Source: Candidatus Hermodarchaeum yapensis
GTDB lineage: Archaea > Asgardarchaeota > Hermodarchaeia > Hermodarchaeales > Hermodarchaeaceae
Length of the DNA: 51,649 nucleotides
Direction: 5' to 3'
Assembly: GCA_016840405.1 (NCBI GenBank)
Contig: JAEOSK010000019.1
Span: 1 to 51,649 of the forward strand
In this document: in pieces, positions 25,314-35,761 of the stretch
How positions within the stretch are numbered: position 1 is the stretch's first letter
How the letters are laid out: every line of letters begins with the position of its first letter
Position numbers and translations under genes: made by a program
Notes under the pieces: model-generated
Told to the model about the DNA's origin: nothing
Databases searched by the model: none
Seen by the model: the letters and a program-made list of their open reading frames with translations, nothing else

Positions 25314-25940
25314 CTATTCCTTGGTTAATTCACGGGATTCCTTCTTTAGATGCTGAATCTCTTTCTTCACGAGACGAATCGCCTGATTAATCATCTTTTC
25401 ATGGTTTTCAAGAAGCTGTAGGCGGTTCTGGAGCAACGCGATGCCCTTTTGGGAATCTGACGCCGCTGCATCTGGAAGAAATGTCACTTCATTAAAAAAC
25501 AATTTCGTGTGTTCTAACTTGGCCAATGCCTTATCCACATTGAGTGCGGGTGGATGTGGAAAATGGGGCCCGCCATGTTCACCAAGAATATTCCTCATGA
25601 TAACGACAAAACGAGCATGCTGTAACGCTGTGTTCTCCAAATCTACTCGCCCTTTTGAGCGGAGCTTGTAAATGATTCGACGCCGTCCTTCCTTGTCATC
25701 CTCCTTCTTGGTGATTAACCCATGCTCATACAGGTCATGGAGGATGGGATAAATCGTACCCGGGGAGGGTCGCCAACCATCACTCGCCTCTGACATGGCG
25801 TGAAGAATCTCATAGCCGTACCTCGGTCTATCAGCTAGCAGGGCGAGAATAATGCCACGCATATATCCCTTGCCTAGCTTCTTCACCGAGTGTCGTTGGA
25901 CGGATGGTTGTTCGCTTTTTCTTTGACTCAAAGAAGACAC
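25314..25940 (-). CDS. PadR-family transcriptional regulator
   Basis: A 208-residue PadR protein: RGIILALLADRPRYGYEIL, then SPGTIYPILHDLYEHGLI as recognition helix, and GRRRIIYKL as the wing, followed by an extended C-terminal helical coiled-coil (LENHEKMINQAIRLVKKEI) for dimerisation. GTG at 25940 is the long start; TTG at 25931 has a better-spaced GGTG. First gene of the exporter operon, so it likely represses the operon until a ligand binds. Confidence 0.93.
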   Translation of the reverse strand: MSSLSQRKSEQPSVQRHSVKKLGKGYMRGIILALLADRPRYGYEILHAMSEASDGWRPSPGTIYPILHDLYEHGLITKKEDDKEGRRRIIYKLRSKGRVDLENTALQHARFVVIMRNILGEHGGPHFPHPPALNVDKALAKLEHTKLFFNEVTFLPDAAASDSQKGIALLQNRLQLLENHEKMINQAIRLVKKEIQHLKKESRELTKE

Positions 25941-25965
25941 CTTGATTTTATGTCGTTAATAGAAA

Positions 25966-26001
25966 TATCGGAAAGCGATAGTATCGGATTCCGATATAAA
26001 C
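25966..26001 (-). promoter_or_regulatory. tandem palindromic operators overlapping a TATA box
   Basis: TATCGGATTCCGATA at 25982-25996 is a perfect 15-base palindrome. TATCGGAAAGCGATA at 25966-25980 is a near copy, one base away, so the centres are 16 bp apart. On the minus strand TTTATATC at 25994-26001, a TATA element, overlaps the first palindrome; the second covers the predicted start site. This fits autorepression by the PadR protein. Confidence 0.75.
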
Positions 26002-26037
26002 TTTGCGGACATCCTAATTTGCTAGGAAATGAAATTT

Positions 26038-27021
26038 TCACTTCAGAGGGCAGTCAAAAGGACCTGTTTCATTTAATAACCGTTCTACGTTATTCTGCTG
26101 TGCCGAATCTGAGAGGAATGTTCGTAGTCGGTTTGTGACTTCTTCTGATGATGGAAAGTTCGTAGGCCCTGGGGTTTCTACATTAAATGATGCGCTCGAT
26201 GAGGCGAAAAAGGCTGACCATAATGGACGCATTGTGCGTTGAAATTCAATACTGAAACTGATGGCAAAAACATCTCCACTGCCAGTATGATCTACAACAA
26301 TATCTGGCGGGAGGGCTGGAATCTCATATAACCGGTCATTGGAGTAGAGGAAGGAACCTTCTTGACCACGCGTAATGAGTACGAGGTCACAGCCCATTTC
26401 ATGAGCTACTTGTGCTCCTTTTTCAAAAGTCATTTGTTGGGTAAGATGGCATATTTCATCAAGATCGGCTTTAAGAACATCAATGTCCTTTGCCACGTCG
26501 GGAAATGATGGCCAATGAGTGGGTGAAATGCGGTGATCTTGATCTGATGTTCGCTTTCGCACATAGCCCTGGACATCGACCGAAACGTACGCTCCTGTTT
26601 GCTTCGCTTTGGTAATAATCGAGGACTCCACTTCCTGTAAAATGGGGCTGATGTGCATCCATTGGGAATCCCAAAAACGGGTTGGAACATCAGAAATTGT
26701 GATGTCATGGCCTACGGTCGGGACTTCTTGAGTGCGAGTTCCATCTTTGTTGTATTTATTCACAAATTGGGTTGTGTACTTTTGCTGGGTTACACCACTA
26801 ATATCGAGACCGGCATCGGTTAATTGTGACAAAAAACTCTTTGGAAAATCACTACCAACATTGGAGACAATTCCAACCTTCTCCGCCCCTAGCGCTGGAG
26901 CCACCATTGCGTAAGCAGGTGGTCCACCCATTTCCTGTCGTTGTTCTTCATCGAACACGATCTGGTCAATCGTGAGGTTTCCCACCACTACTAAATTGAA
27001 CTGTTTAGTCATTGTAATCAA
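26038..27021 (-). CDS. PfkB-family carbohydrate/nucleoside kinase
   Basis: A 327-residue ribokinase-fold kinase. VVVGNLTIDQ is strand 1, GGPPAYAMVAPALGA is the GG motif region, and VVDHTGSGDVF is the C-terminal motif with the catalytic Asp and anion hole, Ser replacing the usual Ala of TGAGD. Substrate cannot be told; inositol, nucleoside and sugar kinases all share the fold. ATG at 27012 or 27021. It is transcribed away from the giant surface protein gene, sharing a short AT-rich promoter region that includes CCATTTT/AAAATGG (27059-27077). Confidence 0.85.
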   Translation of the reverse strand: MITMTKQFNLVVVGNLTIDQIVFDEEQRQEMGGPPAYAMVAPALGAEKVGIVSNVGSDFPKSFLSQLTDAGLDISGVTQQKYTTQFVNKYNKDGTRTQEVPTVGHDITISDVPTRFWDSQWMHISPILQEVESSIITKAKQTGAYVSVDVQGYVRKRTSDQDHRISPTHWPSFPDVAKDIDVLKADLDEICHLTQQMTFEKGAQVAHEMGCDLVLITRGQEGSFLYSNDRLYEIPALPPDIVVDHTGSGDVFAISFSIEFQRTMRPLWSAFFASSSASFNVETPGPTNFPSSEEVTNRLRTFLSDSAQQNNVERLLNETGPFDCPLK

Positions 27022-27195
27022 AATCCTGTCATCGAACCCTTGTGTTGTTATAAATTTTCCATTTTACGAAAAAATGGTATTTGATTCCATCAAACATGCA
27101 TTTCACAAAATGTATTTAAATTTCCTTACGAAGCCTTGAGTATGGCTGCACAGCGGGGAGTGAAACGATCTACTCCGCATTAGCTGGTGTTGTAA

Positions 27196-30100
27196 ATGGG
27201 GAACTCGAAAAAGACATTAATTTCGCTTGCTTTTATCCTTGGTATTCTGCTCGTAGTCCCTCACTCGCAGAATTTAGTGCCTGCGGTACGCAGCGGAGCG
27301 CCACCTAATTCACCCTATACCGGCAGTGGAGGCTCCCTTGATGTTTTTGAGTTTGCCCGAAATGAAAGCAATGTGTTCACAGATGGCATTAACACTACAT
27401 CATTTCAATACGATGCCAGTTGGTTCCCATCAGACTATCGTGGCTATCAACTTGTCACCAGTGTTACTAATCTTGTTAGAACTGAGGATCCAATACTCAA
27501 CGGGGATTTTGACAAATACGATGAAGCCTTCAATATTGATGGGAGTCAATTAGATGTCGAAGTACACAACTGGACACTTACTCAAAATGATGGAAAATCT
27601 GGTGACGACAGTAAAAGGATTATCGCGAGTATTCACAACAATACAGGAGGTAATCCAGGAGATTGTATGGACATTGAGCTACGTTATGGAAAAACTGACT
27701 TAACGGAAGCCAATGCTACTCTTGAAAGTGAATTTAGTTATGTCTCTGCCTTATCACCAACTAACCTTACCTTCTCTTTTGATATCAAATTTTCAAGTGA
27801 TATTACTCAAGAAAATTGGCTTTTTGTGATTGTGAGTTTAGAATATCAAGCCGAAGTCATTGCTAGTTGGCAGCAAACCACAGATTCCTATCATCCAACA
27901 AGTTGGGATCACCACGCAATTACTACAAGTCCAATCAATGGAACCGTTACTCTTCGCTTAACGGTAATGAAACAAGGTGGAAATAAAAGAGCTCCAGTGA
28001 ATGGACATATTTACTTTGATAACTTTCGATACACCATTGAGACCCCAAGTAAACCCAGCGAAGTAGCTCTTACACTAAATAGTGAAGTTGTCACGGATGC
28101 GGGGGACCAAACAGGATTAGCCACCATTTATGCAGATCCTACAAATCGACACGAAGCCCCTCTTTCTAACTGCTGGACAACCACTCAAAATTATCAATTT
28201 GATTCATCCTACAACATCAGCTTTCACTATTCCTACGCGATGTATGTTAAGCATCTTCAATCTACCCAGGCAACCGCTTCCTTTTCCGCACCAGTTGATG
28301 AGAATCCAACATGGGAAGTAAACTATTCTATTCCCATGGATCAACCCCCCGCAGAGCACGTGGGGTATTCTTATGGATTATACCTCAAGCCGCTTTGGAG
28401 CTTTACTGAAGTAAAGAATGAAACCGGACACACCCTTTCTACTTATAGCTATAATGCATCAAGTCAGTTCTTCAAACTCGACAATGGCGTAGCTTCACCC
28501 GGACAGATTTATTCCATATATGCTAGCAGCCTAAACTATGTGCTCCAAGTGTATCTGCAAAAAAGTGCAACTGGATTGGGAGATTGGGAAAATCTTTCTA
28601 ATGGGGATTATTATGTAGCTAATGACTGGCTTCGAGTGAAGGCTACGTTACGACCAATTGGACCTAGTGGTAACAGTGCTAATGTTTCAATTTTTTATCC
28701 AAACCAAACATTATGGCAAAGTGAAACTTCTGTCACATTTCATGACGATAATAATACCCTAACAAGTTCGGCTTGGCAGATTCCGAACATCGAAGAAGCC
28801 GATGCAGGAAGTGATTGGGTAGCAACTTTGGCCTATAATAACGAAACCCAATGTGGATTAAAACAACAATCGTTTACTGTTGTGATTCCAACTCAAGGTA
28901 ATGAAATCTCCCCTGCGGACCAGAATCGAGTCATTCTCGGCGAAACGGTTCTAGTAAACGTTACTTGGGCAAATGATGTTACATCCCAATTCATTGTCGA
29001 TGCATCTGCTCAAATTCGTTATATCGACCGTAACCTGCAAGTTCAATATGAACCAATGACTCCAAATGGGTTGGGTGCCTATTCTGCCAACTTTGATACT
29101 GGTTCAATGAGTCCTGATCAAAATGCAGAATTTTATGTTGAGCTCTTTCGATACGGATACGTTAACGCTACCTATGCTGATGGAACCTATCTCACATTCA
29201 CGATCAACTTGGTCAATAATCTTGAATATTCTATGATAAAGCCAACGCAAGAAACTGGGCCTAATGAGTACACAGCTCAAACAACACGAGATGCAGGATA
29301 TACCAGTCAGGTTCGATTCTATGATTCCTATCTTGACGCCTATGTTCGAAATGATTCAGGAATCTGGATGAATAATGTCCGAGTTAATTTCACCTATTAT
29401 GTAGACCCAACAGGTCTCCCTGGCTGGACGCCCATCAGTACAGGTAGTTTCGTACCAGATAGCTTTGATGCCACCATCTTCCTTCGATATGATGCATCGT
29501 ATGGTGATTTTGAAGCCGTCAAATATGAAGTAAGTATGTGGGTGGATGGTTCATTTGGTTGGGAGTATGAGCAGCAGAATTTCACAATTATCATCGAGAT
29601 CGTGTCATTTGCCACTAATCTTGATGCAATTCGCACACATATTACCAATCCACCCGCAGGTTCAGGTGATGGATGGACACAATACGAAAATGACACAGAT
29701 GTTTACACAGCAAATCTCTATTGGAATGAATTATTCAACATCACCGTTTTCTACGAGAATGAAACCACTTCAACAGGAATCCCTGGGGCAACAGTTCAAC
29801 TACTCATTGGTATGAGTCTATATCCCCTAACTGACAATACTGGAGGTTACTATTACTACATACTCAATACGACCACCCTGGGCTTGGGGCAGACGGATCT
29901 CTACGTGAATGCTTCGTTGGCTGCTCATGCTGAGCAAACAATCAGAATACGGGTAATCGTTGAATCCCGAGCCACGCAATTGACAAAGGATTATCCCCGC
30001 TCTTCAGTAGAAATTCCATATAATGATGACTTCATGGTAGTGTTTAATTTCACAGATATTGTGCCATCAAGTCCAATATACATCACCAGTGCAACGGTGT

Positions 30101-33100
30101 TAGTAGAAGGCTACGAATCAGGTAAATACACCATAAGCAACCATCTGAACGGGAGCTACTCTATCCTCTTCTGGGGTAACATCAGTGAAACCATCTATGA
30201 TGTAACCGTGTATTTCAGCCTGGCAAATTACACAACTCAACACCAGTATTTGGAAATCACCATTCGCTACATCGAAACCTATGCTTCAGGATCCGCACTT
30301 TCTGGCTCAGTTCCTTGGGGTGACAACGTCACCATCACTTTATCATTCAACGATACTGATCATGGATACATAGGCATAGATGGCGCCTCTCTCACTTTCA
30401 CCTGGTTTGATAATATCGAAAATGTCGATTTCTGGATTATCCTTCTCGGTGATGGAACATATTCAATAATTCTCAATACTACCAAAGTTTCATTAGGGAC
30501 ACAGGGTTTCACTCTTACTTTCGTGTTGAATAGGACACATTATGAATCCGCTCAAGTTGCCGTCTCCTTCCAGGTTCGTGACATATTAACCGCTTTGTAT
30601 ATCGTATCTATCTCACCAGGCTCATCTGTTCCCTGGGGCGATACTCTCACTCTCACCCTAACATTCAATGACACAGATCATGACCATATTCCAATTCCAT
30701 ATGCCACGATTACCTGTGATTGGGATGAATTCTATTGGAGTTTCGCATATACCCCTGCCACAGGGGCATACACCTTAACAATTCGAACCGAAAGCCGGCT
30801 AGAGGGAAGCTACACGATTCACATCTACGCAGGCAAATCCCATTATCAAACTTTCATGGCCCTTCAAAACTTTATGACACGAAATATCCAAACGAATTAT
30901 CAAGCAGATCCATTGTACATACCTTCGCAACCTTGGGGCGATAACGTCACAATTCGTCTCTACTACCTAGATCTCGATCATGGTGGATATATCCCATTTG
31001 CTGAAATCGATACTGATTGGAATGATACTTTTTACACAATCTATCTATTCGGTAATGGAACCTACATCATCGAATTCAATACTACTTGTCGTGAAGTCGG
31101 GAGTTATACCATCTTAATCACTCTGAGCCGTACACACTATATAACACAAAATGTCGAAATCGACTTAACTCTAAGAAACATCCAAACAGATGTTACGGCT
31201 GACCCTAGCTACATATGGTCACATCCATGGGGCGACAACACGACTATAACCATTAACTATTTGGATCAAGATCATACGGCATATGTGCTAAGCGCAATTA
31301 TCAGTTTAGATTGGAATGCTAGCTACTATACTATCTATGACTTAGGAAATGGCACCTACCTCATTGAACTCAATACAACCTGTCGTAATATTGGCAGTCA
31401 TAATATTGAGATTACATTAAGTCGCCTTCATTACGTCACTCAAATCATAGAAATTGATCTTACCATCCGAGAAATTCAAACTGGCTACTCAGTTGATCCT
31501 GCATATATTCCTTCAAACCCCTGGGGAGATAATATCACAATCCAAATAGACTATATTGACCTTGACCACGGAGGCTATATCCCCGGTGCACTCATCGGTG
31601 TTGATTGGAATACAAGCTATTTCACGATATATGATTTAGGTAATGGAACATATTTGATTGAACTAAATACGTCCTGTCGTGAAGTTGGCAGCCATTCAAT
31701 TACAATTGATGTCACTCTATTCCATTATGGAAGTCAGATTATACAGGTTGACCTTACACTAAGAGACATTCAAACCGATTTTGAGGTTGATGCCTCTGTG
31801 TTCCCCTCCCACCCATGGGGTGACAATGTTACCGTTCGAATCAACTTCTTAGATGTTGATCATAGTGACTATGTGACTAGTGCTTTAGTCACTACTGACT
31901 GGAATGCAAGCTTTTACAAAATTTACTCGCTTGGTAATGGAACCTATGTTATTGAATTCAATACAACTTGTCGGGCCAATGGTCTCCACATATCACTCGT
32001 GTCTCTTAGCAGAATTCATTATGCTGGTCAAATTTTCCAAGTTAGAATTACTCTGCGTGATATTCAAACCGATACGGATGCCGATCCCTTGTACATTACT
32101 TCACATCCCTGGGGTGTTAACCTCACCATTCAAGTCGATTACATTGACCTTGAACACAGTGGATTTGTACTTGGAGCTTCGGTAGGCACTGACTGGGATC
32201 TAGGGTACTATACGATTTATGATCTGTTTAATGGAACCTATCTTATTGAACTCAATACGACGAGTCGAGATGTTGGTAGTTTTGCGGTTCAGATTACATT
32301 GAACCAACTGCACTACGAATCACAGATTGTTAACGTTCAATTTACTTTGCATGGTCGAAATACTCAGGTTTCCTATTCCTCACCTGAGCCTGTACCTTTC
32401 ACCGAGGATCTCACATTTACGATTTTCTACAATGATAGCGCTACAACCGACCCAATCCATAATGTAACTGGTAATGTCTACATCACAGTTGGGTGTTCTT
32501 CACATCCAACACTTACGTTGAACTATACCATTCTAATGCTAAACAACGGGTATGATGGCTATTTCGTTACAATTCGAACCCATAACTTCCTCGAAGTGAA
32601 TGTGTGGTACTCCTTCGTTGTCAATATCACTTGGCCTAACATCACGCCCTATTATCAAAATCAATCACTCCCCGTCAGTGGTTATGTGCGTTCAATACAC
32701 ACTTCTATGGAACTAAGCTTTGATAGTATTGTATTCTGGGGTGACTTACTCTATCTGAATGCAACATACCATGACATCGATCATGATGTCGTCTTATCCA
32801 ATGGAACTGTCACGCTCTGGTTGAGTTGGCCGTCATGGTCCCTTGTCCAAATCTATCCAGATGGGACCTACCTCATTCAAATCGATAGTTCCGCCGAAGA
32901 TATTGGACTTGCCAACTTTACAATTCGTTTCTCAAAACCATTCTACGAAACTAGTGAACAGCAAGTACAATTTACGGTTAATCCATTACCACTCTATGTT
33001 GAGGTTCTCTCCACTTCTCCGTGGGTCGCCGAATATCAGACTCTTGTGAATATTTCCGTTAGAGTCACCGATGAATATGGTCGTCTTATGAATGACACGA

Positions 33101-35259
33101 TGACCACCTATTATTGGGCTGGATTATCCCCGGTGAATATGACGTTTGTTGGAAACGGAATTTACAACATTATATTCTTCGCCAATCAAACTGTTGGTAC
33201 ATATCTTGTAACTATCGAAGCCAGCAATCTTCCCAATTACCAGACAAGCATTGGAATCGTCATGCTCAATATTATCCCCATTGATTCAGTGTTAGCCGTA
33301 AGTGGTCCCGCATCTCCAGTCATTGCAGGTGACACATTCCAAATCAACGCCAACTTTAGCACAATCTATGGTTCAGCCTTACCTAACGCAACAGTATATT
33401 TCAACTGGGCTGGAGGCAACGGAACCCTCTCCTATATCAGTGGGTGGACATTCGAAAGCATTCTCAACTCTTCAGGTTTAGATGCTGGCCAATATACAAT
33501 TTACATCACAGCTAGTCACCAGAATGTCATTGAACAGCTCCGAACGGTTTCCATTTCTCTAATCGTTATGCCTGCATACCTAGAATGTGATACGCCTGTA
33601 ATCAATGTTGATTGGGGTCACAACTTCACCGTACGTGCCCACTTCTACGACAATAACCTACTCAACATTACAGGTGCCAACATTCAATACATATGGGGAA
33701 CCCTCAATGGAACCTTGCAACCCACCGGAACTCCGGGCTGGTATAACATCTCCCTCCCAAGCGATATCTTTGCGGTTGGTGTTTATGAGTTAACCCTCAC
33801 TTGTGACCATGAGGGTTACCAATATGTCATGATTACAATCGGGTTAAATATCCAACCACGCCAAACGAACCTTGACATTATTGAAATTCAAGCTGAACTT
33901 GATGAACAAAGCATACTCATTCCATTGAATGGAACATCTTGGGAAGTCCCGCGTGGCGATATTCTATGGATTTATCTGAATTTCACTGATGGTGATGGAA
34001 TTACGGTTACGAGCGCTACTGGCGTTTATACTTGGGAGTTTGGAAGTGGTGTGCTGCAATTTTCGAATGGATTGTATTTTGCCAGTATTAACCTCACTGA
34101 TGTGACACCAGGAATTTATGGTGTTTCAATAACGCTAACTCGACACAATTTCGAAACAGCGAATGCCCCGCTATTCCAATTGACTGTTATTCCAGTACCC
34201 ACAGAGATCATCGGGCTCGATGATACCCTCAGTATCACCACTGGAGAATCATTTAGCCTTCAAGTGACATTCTACGATACTTACCATGACATTGTCATTA
34301 CTGATGCAACTCTATTCGTATCTCTCCCAGCGATTGGCATACACCAAAGACCGATGTTCAATAATGGAGATGGCACCTACACTCTCCCTGGATTATCTGT
34401 CTTAACAGAGGGAACATATTCCGTTACTATCGAATCAGTAGCGGCTCCGAAATATGCTCAAGCTCAGGATTCTATGACCTTAGTAGTAAGCCTAAGTCCC
34501 CTATTCCGGGCTGCCATTCAAGCGGGAGCAGCACTAGGCGTCATTTTGATTATTGTCCTCCTCGCTTGGCTTGCATATGCAAGAATCTACTCAATTCCTT
34601 GGATCGTTCGAAGAATGCGAAAGATGACCAAGGCAATTGACCGAGGTAAAGTTCCTTCCCTTTCTAAAAGTGATATAACTCGGATTTCAGATCGCGATAA
34701 CCAAATCGTATCAATGATTACCCCCTCGTATTCGACCCTAGATGTTCCGATTCAACCGGTGGTCATCCCAACGACAACAATACCTGCTGAGCGCCGTTCA
34801 GAAGATGAGGATGTGCTGGTGGAGCTTGAACAGCTTGAAGGATTAGGCGCAAAAGAAAAAGAGGAATTGTTCAAGCAGATGAAGAAAATTCCCGCCAAGG
34901 ACCGAGTTTGGTTCATGGAAGATATGAAACGTCAGATGGCTGAAGGGCGATTTGATTACCTACGAACTGGTGATGCCGAAGTCGAGGGCGAAGCTGAAGA
35001 AGTTGAAGCCCCAGCAACACCTGGACTAAGTCCATCTGAACAAGCGACTTTAGTTGCGGTCCTCCGTGAGGGTTTAGATCAGTTTACAATGATTAGCGAT
35101 GATGACAAGGAAGCCTTAGTACAACAACTCATCATCATGACACCTGAGGAACGCGAATCCACGATAAAGAAACTAATGGCTCGGATGAAAGGTCTTCAAC
35201 TTGAAGAACCAGACCCTGCACCAAAAATGAAGAAGCGAAAGAAAAAAGCTGATTCCTAA
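27196..35259 (+). CDS. giant repeat-rich surface protein with membrane anchor
   Basis: A 2687-residue protein. It has a signal peptide (KKTLISLAFILGILLVV), then beta-sandwich-like domains very rich in N-x-S/T sites. Seven PWGD/PWGV units of about 98-106 residues lie around residues 1030-1730, followed by more distant beta repeats (each with GTY/DGTY turns). One TM (near residues 2440-2465, ALGVILIIVLLAWLAYA) is followed by a basic stop-transfer and a cytoplasmic tail of about 220 residues with an acidic patch, two helical segments and a Lys-rich end. It is probably an S-layer-associated or adhesion stalk. The long cytoplasmic tail is unusual for a plain anchor and may bind a partner inside. 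Confidence 0.85.
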   Translation: MGNSKKTLISLAFILGILLVVPHSQNLVPAVRSGAPPNSPYTGSGGSLDVFEFARNESNVFTDGINTTSFQYDASWFPSDYRGYQLVTSVTNLVRTEDPILNGDFDKYDEAFNIDGSQLDVEVHNWTLTQNDGKSGDDSKRIIASIHNNTGGNPGDCMDIELRYGKTDLTEANATLESEFSYVSALSPTNLTFSFDIKFSSDITQENWLFVIVSLEYQAEVIASWQQTTDSYHPTSWDHHAITTSPINGTVTLRLTVMKQGGNKRAPVNGHIYFDNFRYTIETPSKPSEVALTLNSEVVTDAGDQTGLATIYADPTNRHEAPLSNCWTTTQNYQFDSSYNISFHYSYAMYVKHLQSTQATASFSAPVDENPTWEVNYSIPMDQPPAEHVGYSYGLYLKPLWSFTEVKNETGHTLSTYSYNASSQFFKLDNGVASPGQIYSIYASSLNYVLQVYLQKSATGLGDWENLSNGDYYVANDWLRVKATLRPIGPSGNSANVSIFYPNQTLWQSETSVTFHDDNNTLTSSAWQIPNIEEADAGSDWVATLAYNNETQCGLKQQSFTVVIPTQGNEISPADQNRVILGETVLVNVTWANDVTSQFIVDASAQIRYIDRNLQVQYEPMTPNGLGAYSANFDTGSMSPDQNAEFYVELFRYGYVNATYADGTYLTFTINLVNNLEYSMIKPTQETGPNEYTAQTTRDAGYTSQVRFYDSYLDAYVRNDSGIWMNNVRVNFTYYVDPTGLPGWTPISTGSFVPDSFDATIFLRYDASYGDFEAVKYEVSMWVDGSFGWEYEQQNFTIIIEIVSFATNLDAIRTHITNPPAGSGDGWTQYENDTDVYTANLYWNELFNITVFYENETTSTGIPGATVQLLIGMSLYPLTDNTGGYYYYILNTTTLGLGQTDLYVNASLAAHAEQTIRIRVIVESRATQLTKDYPRSSVEIPYNDDFMVVFNFTDIVPSSPIYITSATVLVEGYESGKYTISNHLNGSYSILFWGNISETIYDVTVYFSLANYTTQHQYLEITIRYIETYASGSALSGSVPWGDNVTITLSFNDTDHGYIGIDGASLTFTWFDNIENVDFWIILLGDGTYSIILNTTKVSLGTQGFTLTFVLNRTHYESAQVAVSFQVRDILTALYIVSISPGSSVPWGDTLTLTLTFNDTDHDHIPIPYATITCDWDEFYWSFAYTPATGAYTLTIRTESRLEGSYTIHIYAGKSHYQTFMALQNFMTRNIQTNYQADPLYIPSQPWGDNVTIRLYYLDLDHGGYIPFAEIDTDWNDTFYTIYLFGNGTYIIEFNTTCREVGSYTILITLSRTHYITQNVEIDLTLRNIQTDVTADPSYIWSHPWGDNTTITINYLDQDHTAYVLSAIISLDWNASYYTIYDLGNGTYLIELNTTCRNIGSHNIEITLSRLHYVTQIIEIDLTIREIQTGYSVDPAYIPSNPWGDNITIQIDYIDLDHGGYIPGALIGVDWNTSYFTIYDLGNGTYLIELNTSCREVGSHSITIDVTLFHYGSQIIQVDLTLRDIQTDFEVDASVFPSHPWGDNVTVRINFLDVDHSDYVTSALVTTDWNASFYKIYSLGNGTYVIEFNTTCRANGLHISLVSLSRIHYAGQIFQVRITLRDIQTDTDADPLYITSHPWGVNLTIQVDYIDLEHSGFVLGASVGTDWDLGYYTIYDLFNGTYLIELNTTSRDVGSFAVQITLNQLHYESQIVNVQFTLHGRNTQVSYSSPEPVPFTEDLTFTIFYNDSATTDPIHNVTGNVYITVGCSSHPTLTLNYTILMLNNGYDGYFVTIRTHNFLEVNVWYSFVVNITWPNITPYYQNQSLPVSGYVRSIHTSMELSFDSIVFWGDLLYLNATYHDIDHDVVLSNGTVTLWLSWPSWSLVQIYPDGTYLIQIDSSAEDIGLANFTIRFSKPFYETSEQQVQFTVNPLPLYVEVLSTSPWVAEYQTLVNISVRVTDEYGRLMNDTMTTYYWAGLSPVNMTFVGNGIYNIIFFANQTVGTYLVTIEASNLPNYQTSIGIVMLNIIPIDSVLAVSGPASPVIAGDTFQINANFSTIYGSALPNATVYFNWAGGNGTLSYISGWTFESILNSSGLDAGQYTIYITASHQNVIEQLRTVSISLIVMPAYLECDTPVINVDWGHNFTVRAHFYDNNLLNITGANIQYIWGTLNGTLQPTGTPGWYNISLPSDIFAVGVYELTLTCDHEGYQYVMITIGLNIQPRQTNLDIIEIQAELDEQSILIPLNGTSWEVPRGDILWIYLNFTDGDGITVTSATGVYTWEFGSGVLQFSNGLYFASINLTDVTPGIYGVSITLTRHNFETANAPLFQLTVIPVPTEIIGLDDTLSITTGESFSLQVTFYDTYHDIVITDATLFVSLPAIGIHQRPMFNNGDGTYTLPGLSVLTEGTYSVTIESVAAPKYAQAQDSMTLVVSLSPLFRAAIQAGAALGVILIIVLLAWLAYARIYSIPWIVRRMRKMTKAIDRGKVPSLSKSDITRISDRDNQIVSMITPSYSTLDVPIQPVVIPTTTIPAERRSEDEDVLVELEQLEGLGAKEKEELFKQMKKIPAKDRVWFMEDMKRQMAEGRFDYLRTGDAEVEGEAEEVEAPATPGLSPSEQATLVAVLREGLDQFTMISDDDKEALVQQLIIMTPEERESTIKKLMARMKGLQLEEPDPAPKMKKRKKKADS
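30313..32400 (+). repeat. 98-residue (294-bp) repeat array in the surface protein
   Basis: The PWGD (once PWGV) codons begin at 30313, 30631, 30931, 31225, 31519, 31813 and 32107. The last four intervals are exactly 294 bases; the first two are 318 and 300. Each unit reads roughly IQT, DP, a PWGDN turn, a DxDH motif, DWN, GNGTY and a final HY. DNA similarity is partial, so it is an older expansion kept in register. Confidence 0.9.
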
Positions 35260-35356
35260 AAATATCAGGGTCGGCGTTTTCTTTCTTCTTCGTTGATTTT
35301 AATAAGTCTTTTAAGGGCAGACTATGGGCATTAGAAGGCATTAGGTGGCAAATTCA

Positions 35357-35734
35357 ATGAAGCAAATTGGTGAAGGACTCATTAGCCTGAACAAGAGCGC
35401 AGAAGGAATTCTCCGAGTGATTACATCAATACAAGATGTCTTGACACTTTTGAAGGAATTTAAAGCAGAAGAGGAACAGGCGACGACTGACCCGAAAATT
35501 GTGCTGGTGGAAGATGCCGGAACTACAACCCTCGCTCCGGTTCTTTCTCGGTTACAAGGCGTTGTTTGCACCTCCGGAGCATTAGGTTCACACTTGGCGA
35601 TTGTCACCCGTGAATTTGGTATCCCTGCTTTAATGGGAACTAAAATCAACTATGAAGATGAATTGGCAAATCAGCGGGTTCGAATTGAACCCAGTGAAGG
35701 TAATTCTGGGGTTCTCCTCCTTTTAGACGAATAA
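35357..35734 (+). CDS. stand-alone PEP-utilising swivelling phosphohistidine domain
   Basis: A 125-residue protein. The C-terminal 80 residues are the mobile phosphohistidine domain of PEP synthase/PPDK-type enzymes: GVVCTSGALGSHLAIVTREF carries the His in SH, and GIPALMG follows. The first 45 residues are helical (ILRVITSIQDVLTLLKEF) and may dimerise or dock. ATG at 35357 is preferred because AGGTGG lies eight bases upstream; GTG at 35345 is longer. It is followed after 27 bases by the separate ATP-grasp protein. Together they hold two of the three modules of PEP synthase; the PEP/pyruvate barrel is missing here. Confidence 0.85.
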   Translation: MKQIGEGLISLNKSAEGILRVITSIQDVLTLLKEFKAEEEQATTDPKIVLVEDAGTTTLAPVLSRLQGVVCTSGALGSHLAIVTREFGIPALMGTKINYEDELANQRVRIEPSEGNSGVLLLLDE

Positions 35735-35761
35735 TCACACCTAACTTTGAGGAAGTTGAAT

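Noticed and set aside
30313..32400. Regular DNA repeats considered as a CRISPR array
   Set aside because: Unit length is 294 bases, repeats are diverged, and the whole stretch is one continuous protein-coding frame.
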